Source: Gordonia malaquae NBRC 108250 (GTDB taxonomy: Bacteria; Actinomycetota; Actinomycetes; Mycobacteriales; Mycobacteriaceae). From it: a DNA stretch of 38,448 nucleotides. Below are positions 30,513-38,341 of this stretch, piece after piece. Location of the stretch: assembly GCF_000344135.1 (NCBI RefSeq), contig NZ_BAOP01000042.1, positions 1 to 38,448 of the forward strand. The letters run 5' to 3'. The stretch's first letter is position 1. Every line of letters begins with the position of its first letter. The notes under the pieces were generated by a model that saw nothing but the letters and a program-made list of their open reading frames with translations, was not told where the DNA came from and did not search any database. The translations under genes and the position numbers were made by a program.

Positions 30513-30535
30513 TTGCTTCTCCTAGCTGGGTTTGA

Positions 30536-30650
30536 GGGGTAGACGCTTCGACTCGCTTCGAGGGTCTTGAGCGAGCTTGCGAGACGAAAGGCGCTTCGAC
30601 TCGCTTCGCTCGCTCAACGAGCAGTGGAAGTGCCTGCGAACGGGCAGTGG
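30536..30650. repeat. Dispersed repeat block between aldA and the SDR gene
   Basis: Carries CGCTTCGACTCGCTTCG units and a 31-base stretch (30565-30595) identical to 25177-25207. Unlike the other blocks it lies between two genes on the same strand, where it could reduce read-through from aldA. The rest of the gap to 30691 shows no gene. Confidence 0.6.
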
Positions 30651-30691
30651 GACGTGCCGGTGAAACGATCAGCCGGTAAGGCGCTCAACGT

Positions 30692-32155
30692 TCAGGGGAC
30701 CGGGGTGGCGACGGCTTTGGTTTCGAGGTACTCCTCAAACCCGGCCACCCCCATCTCACGGCCGATTCCCGACTGCTTGTAGCCGCCGAAGGGGACGTCG
30801 GCGGAATACCAGATGCCACCGTTGACACCCATGGTTCCGGTGCGGACACCGTCGACGACGGCGTCGATGCGAGCGGGGTCGGAACCCCAGACGGCGCCCG
30901 ACAGTCCGTACGGGGAGTCGTTGGCGATGTCGATCGCATCTTGGTCTCCGTCGTGGGGGAGGATCACGAGCACCGGGCCGAAGATCTCCTCCTGCGCCAC
31001 ACGGGCACTGTTGTCCAGGCCCGAGACGAGAGTCGGTGCGACGAAGAAGCCGGGGCGGTCGGGGCGCTCCCCGCCGATCTCGACGGTGCCGCCCTCGTCT
31101 CGTGCGAGCTGCACGTAGCCCTCGACGCGGTCGCGTTGGCGTGCCGAGATGACCGGTCCGCAGATGGTTCCGGGCTTGGTCGGGTCGTCTGCGGCGAGTC
31201 CGGCCATCGCGGTGCGGGTGAGTTCGGTGGCCTCGGCGAGTTGTGCGCGGGGAACCACGAGGCGGGTGGTGATGGCGCAGCCCTGGCCTGCGTGGGTGAC
31301 GACCGAGAAAGCGGCCATCGAGCAGGCGGCTTGAAGGTCGGCGTCGTCGAGGACGAGAAACGCGGACTTGCCGCCGAGTTCGAGGAACACCTTCTTGAGC
31401 GTGGGGGCGGCGTCGGCCATCACCGCGCGGCCGGTGGCGGTGGAGCCCGTGAACGACACGAGGTCGACGCGTGGATCGGTGGAGAGCCGGGCGCCGAGCC
31501 GGTGGTCGGTCCCGGTCACGATGTTGATCACGCCTGCGGGGAAATCGGTCTCCTCGGCGATCACCTTGCCGACCAGCGCCGCACACCACGGGGTGTCGGG
31601 CGCGGGTTTGAGGACGACGGTGCAGCCTGCGGCGAGCGCCGGCCCGATCTTGGCGAAGTTGATCTGGTGCGGAAAGTTCCACGGTGTGATGGCGCCGACC
31701 ACGCCTACTGCTTCGGAGCGCAGTTCACGGGTGTTCTTGATCCCCATCGGCGACGCCTCTCCGAGGGCGCGGCGCCATTCGTAGCTCTCCGCGAGGTCGG
31801 CGAAGTAGCCGAGGTCGGTGACGGGTCCGACGAGTTGCGGACCGTGGGTGAGGAACACCGGACAGCCGACTTCGGCGACGGTGAGGTCGCGGAGTTCGTC
31901 GGTGTGAGCGAGGAGAGCGTCTCGGAGCTGGCGCAGACACCGTGCGCGGAAGGCGTGGTCTCTCGACCAGTCGGTGGTGTCGAACGCGCGACGGGCTGCG
32001 GCGATCGCAGCGTCCATGTCGTCGTCGGACGCGTCGGCTGCTTGGCCGATCACCTCTTCGGTCGCGGGATTGACGACGTCGAACGTGCCGCGTCCGCCGG
32101 TGCGCAGTTCGCCGTCGATGAGCAGGTGGGAGGCGGTTTCCGGGCGCAGAGCCAT
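30692..32155 (-). CDS. aldA: NAD-dependent aldehyde dehydrogenase
   Basis: The 487-residue protein is a typical ALDH. It has the N-terminal VVNPATEEVIGQ, ITPWNFPHQINFAKIGPALA near residue 155, FTGSTATGRAV near 230, the catalytic Glu in FLELGGKSA near 255, the nucleophile Cys in HAGQGCAITTR near 290 and EEIFGPVLVI near 380. It oxidises an aldehyde to the acid with NAD. Name and position correspond to Rv0768 (aldA). ATG 32155 is chosen; an upstream start at 32236 would run through the operator. TTGGAT seven bases upstream is a weak -10, and an operator lies just beyond it. Confidence 0.9.
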   Translation of the reverse strand: MALRPETASHLLIDGELRTGGRGTFDVVNPATEEVIGQAADASDDDMDAAIAAARRAFDTTDWSRDHAFRARCLRQLRDALLAHTDELRDLTVAEVGCPVFLTHGPQLVGPVTDLGYFADLAESYEWRRALGEASPMGIKNTRELRSEAVGVVGAITPWNFPHQINFAKIGPALAAGCTVVLKPAPDTPWCAALVGKVIAEETDFPAGVINIVTGTDHRLGARLSTDPRVDLVSFTGSTATGRAVMADAAPTLKKVFLELGGKSAFLVLDDADLQAACSMAAFSVVTHAGQGCAITTRLVVPRAQLAEATELTRTAMAGLAADDPTKPGTICGPVISARQRDRVEGYVQLARDEGGTVEIGGERPDRPGFFVAPTLVSGLDNSARVAQEEIFGPVLVILPHDGDQDAIDIANDSPYGLSGAVWGSDPARIDAVVDGVRTGTMGVNGGIWYSADVPFGGYKQSGIGREMGVAGFEEYLETKAVATPVP

Positions 32156-32162
32156 TGTTGGA

Positions 32163-32168
32163 ATCCAA
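32163..32168 (-). promoter_or_regulatory. Possible -10 of aldA
   Basis: TTGGAT on the minus strand, seven bases before the ATG at 32155. The operator at 32171-32184 would then lie between the -10 and -35 positions. Confidence 0.3.
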
Positions 32169-32170
32169 TC

Positions 32171-32184
32171 TGGACAGGTGTCTA
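32171..32184. promoter_or_regulatory. TetR-type operator, aldA side
   Basis: TGGACAGGTGTCTA, one base different from the copies at 32261 and 16133. It begins 16 bases upstream of the aldA start codon. Confidence 0.65.
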
Positions 32185-32260
32185 ACCGTTGTTCCAGTGA
32201 AGCTACGGCATGGATTCGATCGTGTCTACGGGTCACCCTCAGTCGGCATGGAAATCATTC

Positions 32261-32274
32261 TGGACACGTGTCTA
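32261..32274. promoter_or_regulatory. TetR-type operator, TetR side
   Basis: TGGACACGTGTCTA is the most symmetric copy: ACAC/GTGT at the centre with matching outer bases except one G/T pair. It overlaps the -35 position of the TetR gene, which fits autorepression. It lies exactly 90 bases from the aldA-side copy. Confidence 0.7.
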
Positions 32275-32301
32275 GACGTGGTTTCAGTTTGCGGGTACGG
32301 T
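32273..32301 (+). promoter_or_regulatory. Promoter of the TetR-P450 operon
   Basis: A weak -35 TAGACG (32273-32278), 17-base spacer and -10 TACGGT (32296-32301), followed by seven bases and the ATG at 32309. The GTG at 32300 overlaps the -10. Confidence 0.5.
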
Positions 32302-32308
32302 GATCGAC

Positions 32309-32893
32309 ATGACCGCATCCGTCGAGAGCGAATCAACCCGTCGCCGCCTCACACCGCAGCAGGCCGAGAAGATCTCCAAAATGGCTGACGCCGCGATCGA
32401 GATCCTCTCCGTCGAAGGCTACGAGAAGCTGTCGGTGCGAGACGTCGCCAAACGTGCCGGTGTCGCGCCTGCGACGGCCTACACCTACTTCAGCTCGAAG
32501 AGCCACCTCGTCGCCGAGGTGTTCTGGCGCAGGCTCGCAGTGGGCGTGCCCGAACCCGATCCGTCTGCATCTCCGCACGACCGGGTCGCCGAAGTGCTCC
32601 GTGGCGTCGCGATGGTCGTGGCGGGCGATGGGCAGCTCGGTGCCGCGGTCACGGTGGCTCTCCTCGGCGGGGACCCCGAGTCGGAGCACCTCCGTTGGCG
32701 CATCGGCGGGTTCATCCACGATCGCCTCGCCGCAGCCGTCGGCGACGAACTGGACAACTCCGCGCAGGTGATCGACGCCCTGCAGATGCTCTATGCGGGT
32801 GGCCTGGTCACCGCGGGCATGGGCCACCTCAGCTATGAAGCCACCTCTGAGCGGCTCGTCGCGGCCGCTCACCTACTGATGGGACAGAAATGA
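32309..32893 (+). CDS. TetR-family transcriptional regulator
   Basis: The 194-residue protein has an N-terminal TetR helix-turn-helix: MADAAIEILSVEGYEKLSVR, DVAKRAGVAPATAYTYFSSK at about residues 44-63, then a helical ligand-binding domain with a hydrophobic core (MVVAGDGQLGAAVTVALLGG). It most likely binds the TGGACAnGTGTCTA palindromes in its own promoter and that of aldA. In M. tuberculosis the gene at this place is Rv0767c. Its stop overlaps the P450 start (ATGA at 32890), so it is made together with the enzymes it would control. The inducer is unknown. Confidence 0.9.
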   Translation: MTASVESESTRRRLTPQQAEKISKMADAAIEILSVEGYEKLSVRDVAKRAGVAPATAYTYFSSKSHLVAEVFWRRLAVGVPEPDPSASPHDRVAEVLRGVAMVVAGDGQLGAAVTVALLGGDPESEHLRWRIGGFIHDRLAAAVGDELDNSAQVIDALQMLYAGGLVTAGMGHLSYEATSERLVAAAHLLMGQK

Positions 32894-34140
32894 CCGTCCT
32901 CACCTCGGGGATGCAGAACAGCATCCCGTTCGACCCGTACGACTACGACTTTCACGAAGATCCCTATCCCACGTATGCGCGTCTGCGCGCCGAGGCCCCC
33001 GTCTACCGCAACACCGACGGCGACTTCTGGGCGCTCGCCCGACACGAGGACGTCGCGGACGCGTTCCGTGACAACGTTCGCCTGTCCAACAGCTGGGGCG
33101 TCTCGATGGACCCGGCGTCGTACAACCCGAACGCCGAGTACGCGATGAGCTTCCTCGCGATGGACGATCCGCGTCACCTGCGGCTTCGGAAGCTCGTGTC
33201 GAAGGGCTTCACGCCGCGGCGGGTGTCTGAGCTCGCGCCGCGCATCACCGAACTCACTGCGAAGCACTGGGACCGGTGCCTGCAGATGGGCGAGTTCGAC
33301 TTCGTCCACGACTTCGCCGGACTGCTTCCGATGGACGTCGTCTCCGAGCTTCTCGGCGTCGGGGAGGCCGATCGAGCCCATCTCCGCAAGCAGTCCGACC
33401 TGTTGATCCACCGGGAGGAAGGCGTCACCGACGTCCCGCCGGCCGCGATCCACGCGTACCTCGATCTCCACGGGTTCTACACGTCGTTGCTCGCCGAGAG
33501 ACGAAAGAACCCCGGCGACGATCTGATCTCCGCCCTCACCGCCGCCGAGCTGGTGGAGGGCGGAGAGCGGACCGCACTGACGGACCAGGAGATCATCGGC
33601 TTCATGATGCTCATGGTGGTCGCGGGCAACGAGACCACCACGAAGCTGCTCGCCAACTCGATCTTCTGGGGTGCGCAGAGCCCCGACCAGGTGGCGTCGG
33701 TGATCGCCGCGTCGACGTCGCACGACGACGCACTCGACGCCGTCGCGCCCTGGGTGCAGGAGACGCTGCGGTACGACACGTCAACGCAGATGCTGTTGCG
33801 CCGGGTGCTCGAGGATGTGGAGTACGGCGGCAAGACGATCCCCGCGGGCGATCGTGTGCTGTTGCTCGTCGGTTCGGCGAACCGCGACGAAGAGGTGTTC
33901 GGACCCGACGCCGACCAGTATCGGATCGGTCGCGAGAGCTCGCGAACCATCCTCAGCTTCGGCCTCGGCACCCATTTCTGTCTCGGCGCACATCTGGCGC
34001 GACTCGAGACCGAGATCGGACTGGCTCAGATCGCCCGCACTGTCCGCTCGTTCGACGTCGACGTCGAACGGTCAGTCCGTGTCCATTCGGTGAACGTCCG
34101 CGGCTTCGCAGATCTCCCCATGACCGTGAAGGCTCGGTGA
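32890..34140 (+). CDS. Cytochrome P450, CYP123-like
   Basis: The 416-residue P450 has the oxygen-binding I-helix motif VVAGNETTT near residue 240, the ExxR motif in QETLRYDTSTQ near 285 and the heme loop FGLGTHFCLGAHLARLE with the Cys ligand at 364. It hydroxylates an unknown substrate using a ferredoxin. Assignment to CYP123 rests on its position next to CYP51 as in M. tuberculosis (Rv0766c), not on a measured identity. The opening PFDPYDYDFHEDPYPTYARLR is typical of the family. Confidence 0.85.
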   Translation: MTVLTSGMQNSIPFDPYDYDFHEDPYPTYARLRAEAPVYRNTDGDFWALARHEDVADAFRDNVRLSNSWGVSMDPASYNPNAEYAMSFLAMDDPRHLRLRKLVSKGFTPRRVSELAPRITELTAKHWDRCLQMGEFDFVHDFAGLLPMDVVSELLGVGEADRAHLRKQSDLLIHREEGVTDVPPAAIHAYLDLHGFYTSLLAERRKNPGDDLISALTAAELVEGGERTALTDQEIIGFMMLMVVAGNETTTKLLANSIFWGAQSPDQVASVIAASTSHDDALDAVAPWVQETLRYDTSTQMLLRRVLEDVEYGGKTIPAGDRVLLLVGSANRDEEVFGPDADQYRIGRESSRTILSFGLGTHFCLGAHLARLETEIGLAQIARTVRSFDVDVERSVRVHSVNVRGFADLPMTVKAR

Positions 34141-34145
34141 TCGCG

Positions 34146-34934
34146 ATGGGTTTCAAGCCACATCCAGAACGTCGCCCGGTACTGGTCGCTGGAGCGTCGT
34201 CGGGGATCGGCGAAGCGACGGCCCGAGCCCTCGGCGCGCTCGGATACCCGGTGGCGCTCGGCGCGCGCCGCGTCGAGAAATGCGCGCAGACTGCTGCGGA
34301 GATCGTCGACGCGGGCGGTGAAGCGGTCGCCGTCGCACTCGACGTCACCGACAACAACTCCGTCGTCGCGGCGTTCGACGAGGCCACTGAGGCCCTGGGC
34401 GACATCGAGATCGTCGTCGCGGGCGCCGGAGACCTGCAGATCGGTCGGGCTCACGAGATGCCGGTCGACGAGTGGGCGTCGCAGATCGACATCCACCTCG
34501 TAGGCGCTTACCGCCTCTATCGTGCCGCGGTGCCGTCGATGATCGATCGTCGACGCGGCGACTTCGTGTTCATCAGTTCCGACGTCGTCGCACATCCGCG
34601 ACCGTGGTCGTCCGCGTACGTCGCCGCCAAGTACGGCGTGGAGGGACTCGTCGCGACCGCCCACATGGAACTCGAGGGGACCGGCGTCCGTGCCGGTCTC
34701 GTCCGGCCCGGTCAGACGCTCACCGGGATGGGCATGAACCTCGACCAGCAGGCCACCGAAGGGATGCTGAACGACTGGATCGCGTTCGGCCTCGCTCGAC
34801 ACGGCCACTTCCTCAGCCCCGAGAACCTCGCTCACGCGGTGATCTCCATGGTCACGCTCCCTCCGGGGGCGCACATGAAGGCCGTCGACGTGGAGGCCGA
34901 GGGCAAGCTCACTCGATCGAAGGAGAACTCATGA
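34146..34934 (+). CDS. Short-chain dehydrogenase in the CYP51 operon
   Basis: The 262-residue SDR has the cofactor motif VAGASSGIGEATA near residue 14, an Arg pair in GARRVEKC that suggests NADP, and the catalytic Ser in FISSDVV and Tyr/Lys in YVAAKYG. In place of the usual NNAG it reads VVAGAGD, a small deviation. It corresponds in position to Rv0765c. ATG 34146 is used. A GTG at 34137, overlapping the P450 stop and with GAAGG upstream, is a real alternative that would add three residues. Confidence 0.85.
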   Translation: MGFKPHPERRPVLVAGASSGIGEATARALGALGYPVALGARRVEKCAQTAAEIVDAGGEAVAVALDVTDNNSVVAAFDEATEALGDIEIVVAGAGDLQIGRAHEMPVDEWASQIDIHLVGAYRLYRAAVPSMIDRRRGDFVFISSDVVAHPRPWSSAYVAAKYGVEGLVATAHMELEGTGVRAGLVRPGQTLTGMGMNLDQQATEGMLNDWIAFGLARHGHFLSPENLAHAVISMVTLPPGAHMKAVDVEAEGKLTRSKENS

Positions 34935-36334
34935 ACAGCGTGACCGCCAAGCGCGTGTCCGGCGGAACGGGGGAGCACGGGCATCTCGACGAACTCGCGA
35001 GTGATCCGATCGGCCTGTTCCGGCGGGTCCTCGACGAATGTGGCGACGTCGGCTACTTCCAACTCGCCGACCGCGACGTGGTGCTCGTGTCGGGCGCCGC
35101 GGCCAACGAAGAGTTCTTCCGGGCCCCGGACGAGGTTCTCGACCAGGGTGCCGCGTACCCGTTCATGACCCCGATCTTCGGCGAGGGCGTCGTCTTCGAC
35201 ACCAGCCCGGAACGCCGGTCGGAGATGCTGCACAACCAGGCGCTCAAGGGCGCGCACATGAAGCAGCACGCCGTCACCATCCCGAACGAGGTGGAACGAA
35301 TCATCGCCGACTGGGGCGACGAAGGTGAGATCGACCTGCTGGAGTTCTTCGCCGAACTGACGCTGTACACGTCGTCGTCCTGCCTCATCGGACGCAAGTT
35401 CCGCGAGGAGCTGTCCGGTCACATCGCACACCTGTACCACGAGCTCGAGAAGGGCACCGACCCGATCGCGTACGTGGACATGCACGCCGACATCGAGAGC
35501 TTCCGCCGCCGCGACGCCGCGCGTGCGGAACTCGTCGAGTTCATCGGCGGCGTGATGGAGCGACGGATCGCGAACCCGCCCACCGACAAGGACGATCGGG
35601 ACCTGCTCGACGTCCTCGTCTCGTTGAAGAACGACGACGGCACGTACATGTTCAGCGCCGACACCGTCACCGGCATCTTCATCTCGATGATGTTCGCCGG
35701 TCATCACACGACGTCGGGCACCGCCGCGTGGACGCTGATCGAACTGCTCAAGCACCCCGAGTACCTGGCTCAGGTCACCGATGAGCTGGACGGCATCTAC
35801 GCCGATGGAACCGAGTACTCGTTTGCAGCCATGCGTCAGATCCCGAAACTCGAAGGCGCGCTCAAAGAAGCGCTGCGCCTCCATCCGCCGCTGATCATCC
35901 TGATGCGCGTGGTCCAGGAGGCGTTCGACGTCGGTGGAGTGACGGTCGCCAAGGGACAGTCCATCGCGGTGTCGCCCGCGGTGTCGAACCGCCTGCCTGA
36001 CGACTTCCCCGATCCGGATGTGTTCGACCCCGACCGTTACGCCGACGGCCGCCAGGAAGACCTGGTGAATCGGTGGACCTGGATTCCGTTCGGCGCGGGA
36101 CGCCATCGCTGCGTCGGTGCACAGTTCGCGATGATGCAGCTCAAAGCCATCTTCTCGGTCCTGCTTCGCAACTACGAGTTCTCGCTCGCACAGGATCCGG
36201 ACACCTACCGAAACGACCACTCGAAGATGGTCGTCCAACTTCAACAGCCCTGCCGCGTGGCGTACCGGCGCCGGGAGCGCAGCGAGCGGGCCGAATCCGA
36301 TCAGCGTCGCGCCGGCGCGTCCGGGGGGAACTGA
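34931..36334 (+). CDS. cyp51: Sterol 14-alpha-demethylase CYP51
   Basis: The 467-residue P450 matches M. tuberculosis CYP51 (Rv0764c) along its length from memory: RVSGGTGEHGHLDELASDPI, AYPFMTPIFGEGVVFDTSPE, the I-helix FISMMFAGHHTTSGTAAWTL, the ExxR region ALKEALRLHPPLIILMRV, and the heme loop WIPFGAGRHRCVGAQFA. The heme Cys falls at residue 394, the same number as I recall for the M. tuberculosis enzyme. CYP51 removes the 14-alpha methyl of lanosterol-type sterols. Mycolata do not make cholesterol-type sterols, so the real substrate is unclear. The C-terminus has about 20 extra Arg/Glu-rich residues. The ATG overlaps the SDR stop. Confidence 0.95.
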   Translation: MNSVTAKRVSGGTGEHGHLDELASDPIGLFRRVLDECGDVGYFQLADRDVVLVSGAAANEEFFRAPDEVLDQGAAYPFMTPIFGEGVVFDTSPERRSEMLHNQALKGAHMKQHAVTIPNEVERIIADWGDEGEIDLLEFFAELTLYTSSSCLIGRKFREELSGHIAHLYHELEKGTDPIAYVDMHADIESFRRRDAARAELVEFIGGVMERRIANPPTDKDDRDLLDVLVSLKNDDGTYMFSADTVTGIFISMMFAGHHTTSGTAAWTLIELLKHPEYLAQVTDELDGIYADGTEYSFAAMRQIPKLEGALKEALRLHPPLIILMRVVQEAFDVGGVTVAKGQSIAVSPAVSNRLPDDFPDPDVFDPDRYADGRQEDLVNRWTWIPFGAGRHRCVGAQFAMMQLKAIFSVLLRNYEFSLAQDPDTYRNDHSKMVVQLQQPCRVAYRRRERSERAESDQRRAGASGGN

Positions 36335-36337
36335 GCG

Positions 36338-36529
36338 ATGCGCGTCGTCGTGGATCTGGACCTGTGCCAGGGGCACGGGATGTGCGAGCTGGAAGCCCCT
36401 GACGTCTTCGAGGCCGGTCGCGACAGCGTCGACCTGCTCGACGAGACGCCCGACGAGTCGAGGCGCGCCGAGTGTGAGGCCGCCGTCCGATACTGCCCGA
36501 CCCAAGCCCTGAAGATCGTGGAGGATTGA
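36338..36529 (+). CDS. Single-cluster ferredoxin, P450 redox partner
   Basis: The 63-residue ferredoxin has three cysteines placed for a [3Fe-4S] cluster: Cys10 and Cys16 in CQGHGMC, and Cys54 in RYCPTQAL. The position of a fourth ligand is occupied by His13, a variant known in mycobacterial P450 ferredoxins. It should carry electrons to CYP51 and perhaps to the CYP123-like P450. The counterpart in M. tuberculosis is Rv0763c. It starts four bases after cyp51 with GGGGGAA upstream. Confidence 0.92.
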   Translation: MRVVVDLDLCQGHGMCELEAPDVFEAGRDSVDLLDETPDESRRAECEAAVRYCPTQALKIVED

Positions 36530-36530
36530 C

Positions 36531-37088
36531 ATGCCGTTCGAACGCAGTGAACTGGACGAGATGAAGCAGCGTTGGCTCGACGCCAACATCGCGGCGGAGA
36601 AGGCAGGCGACTGGCGCCCGCTCGCGGAGTTCTACACCGAGGACGCCACCTACGGCTGGAATTACGGTCCGGAGAAGGACTTCATGGCCGTCGGTCGTGA
36701 CGAGATCCGGGAGATCGCACTCGGCCAGGAGATGGAGGGTCTGGAAGGCTGGATCTACCCGTACCAGGCGTGGGTGATCGACGAGCAGACCGGCGACATG
36801 ATCGGTCTCTGGCGGCAGATCAATGAAGGCACGAGGGCCGACGGCTCGAACTACGGCGTGCACGGGATCGGTGGCAGCTGGTTCAAGTACGGCGGGAATT
36901 TCCAGTTCAAGTGGCAGCGCGACTTCTTCGACTTCGGCAACGTGTCCGCGCTGTTCCTTGAGATGCTGACGAACAAGGCCTGCAGCGACGGGATGCTGAA
37001 GCGCATCGAGAAGTCCGCGCCGGGCAATCTGCCGGGGTGGTACCCGCGGGGCGAGGCGCCCGTCGAACTGTGGGATCAAAACCGGTGA
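36531..37088 (+). CDS. SnoaL/NTF2-like protein
   Basis: The 185-residue protein has the cone-shaped SnoaL/NTF2 fold: a helical start LDEMKQRWLDANIAAEKAGDWRPL, then AEFYTEDATYGWNYGP and a curved sheet through GIGGSWFKYGGNFQFKWQRDFF. Family members include ketosteroid isomerases and polyketide cyclases, so binding of a steroid-like ligand would fit the neighbouring CYP51, but no catalytic residue can be fixed from sequence alone. M. tuberculosis has a similar-sized protein in this region (Rv0762c, from memory). It lies one base after the ferredoxin stop. Confidence 0.75.
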   Translation: MPFERSELDEMKQRWLDANIAAEKAGDWRPLAEFYTEDATYGWNYGPEKDFMAVGRDEIREIALGQEMEGLEGWIYPYQAWVIDEQTGDMIGLWRQINEGTRADGSNYGVHGIGGSWFKYGGNFQFKWQRDFFDFGNVSALFLEMLTNKACSDGMLKRIEKSAPGNLPGWYPRGEAPVELWDQNR

Positions 37089-38341
37089 CGAACCGCCTGA
37101 CGCACGATCAGCTGGCGACCCTCGTCCCTGAACTGCTCCTGACCGGCCAGCTCATCGACCGCAGCGGGATGGCCCATCTGATCGCGGCGTTCGGCCGGGA
37201 CGGTATGGGCGAGGTCGCGATCGAGGAATGGATGGCGGCGAGCCCGGTCTACACCGGCCGGATCAGGGCGGCGCTGGGGATCGACGGCGACGGCGTCGCC
37301 GACATGATCAAGTGCCTGCAACTCGATATCGGGGCTCCTCCGCAGTTCATGGACTTCCGCTACCAGATCGACGACGAGTATCACGGGTCGTTTGTGCTCG
37401 ACCACTGCGGTGCGCTGCTCGACGTGGAGCCGATGGGCGACGAGTACGTGACCACGATGTGTCACACCATCGAGGACCCGACATTCGATGCGACGGCCAT
37501 CGCGACCAACCGTCGTGCCCGGATCCGGCCGGTCCATCGCCCGCCGCGCGTGCCCGTGGATCGTTCGCCGCACTGCGAGTGGACCATCACGATCGAGCCC
37601 GATCGTGATGAACTGCCGCTGCCGGAGGTGACCAAGCCGATGCTCGCCACGCGGGCCGCGATCATCGAGCTCAGCCAGATCGACGCCGACGCGACCGACG
37701 GGCTCGTCGACTATCGGGGGCCGGTCGTGGACGACCTGGCGTTCGATGAGTGGTCCACGTCGGCGCTCGTTCGGATCGTCGAAGAAGTGACACTGCAGCA
37801 TCAACTGCTGGCGCTCGGCTTCTTGGACTCGGTGCGTCGACGGACCGACGAGGCCACAGCCGACGACATCTTCGACAAACAGCTCACCGGCATCGCGGGG
37901 ATCGCCGCCGAACGGGTCACCGCAGCAGTGCTGGACAGCAAGACCGACGCGGCGGCGCTTGTCGACGCGCTCAACCTGAATCCGGTCTTCGGGCCGGTCC
38001 AGTACACGGGTTTCCGCGCCGAACTGATCGACGACGAGCACGTCGAGGTGCACATCCCGCACACGTCGGCGGCACTCGAGGACGGTGGGTGGATGCGGTT
38101 GCTGGTGTCCGGCCGCCTCGCGTCGCTGCAGGCCGCGGCGACTGCGATCGACCCGACGTGGGTGGTCGGGGAGTCGATCGAGGCGGAGGTCGATGGGAGC
38201 GAGGAGACCGTCGTCCGGATCGGTCGTGGCGAAGCGCAGCGTGAATGCGGTGAGGTGGCGATCGTCCGCTTCTCGGCGGGATCGTCGTTCACCTTCACCG
38301 ATCGCGGACCATCGCGACCACTTCCGCTCTCGGTCGTGTAG
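37085..38341 (+). CDS. Uncharacterised 418-residue protein ending the CYP51 operon
   Basis: I do not recognise the family. The protein is acidic and soluble with no signal peptide. The first third is helical and ends in FRYQIDDEYHGSFVLDHCGA, followed by a striking MCHTIEDPTFDATA near residue 125. Two cysteines (DHCG and MCHT) and several His/Asp/Glu residues there could bind metal or form an active site. The C-terminal half looks like a separate alpha/beta domain. The GTG start at 37085 overlaps the previous stop (GTGA), which argues against the in-frame ATG at 37037. Tight coupling implies a role in the same pathway. Confidence 0.75.
   Translation: MTNRLTHDQLATLVPELLLTGQLIDRSGMAHLIAAFGRDGMGEVAIEEWMAASPVYTGRIRAALGIDGDGVADMIKCLQLDIGAPPQFMDFRYQIDDEYHGSFVLDHCGALLDVEPMGDEYVTTMCHTIEDPTFDATAIATNRRARIRPVHRPPRVPVDRSPHCEWTITIEPDRDELPLPEVTKPMLATRAAIIELSQIDADATDGLVDYRGPVVDDLAFDEWSTSALVRIVEEVTLQHQLLALGFLDSVRRRTDEATADDIFDKQLTGIAGIAAERVTAAVLDSKTDAAALVDALNLNPVFGPVQYTGFRAELIDDEHVEVHIPHTSAALEDGGWMRLLVSGRLASLQAAATAIDPTWVVGESIEAEVDGSEETVVRIGRGEAQRECGEVAIVRFSAGSSFTFTDRGPSRPLPLSVV

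Noticed and set aside
30941..32185. 414-codon plus-strand frame
   Set aside because: Opposite aldA and dominated by Gly, Glu and Val codons produced by the reverse of ALDH codons.
34832..36589. 585-codon open frame on the minus strand
   Set aside because: Antisense to cyp51 and the ferredoxin gene; no recognisable domain.
37037..37084. Earlier ATG for the 418-residue protein
   Set aside because: It would overlap the SnoaL-like gene by 52 bases; the GTG with a four-base stop overlap fits the operon pattern.
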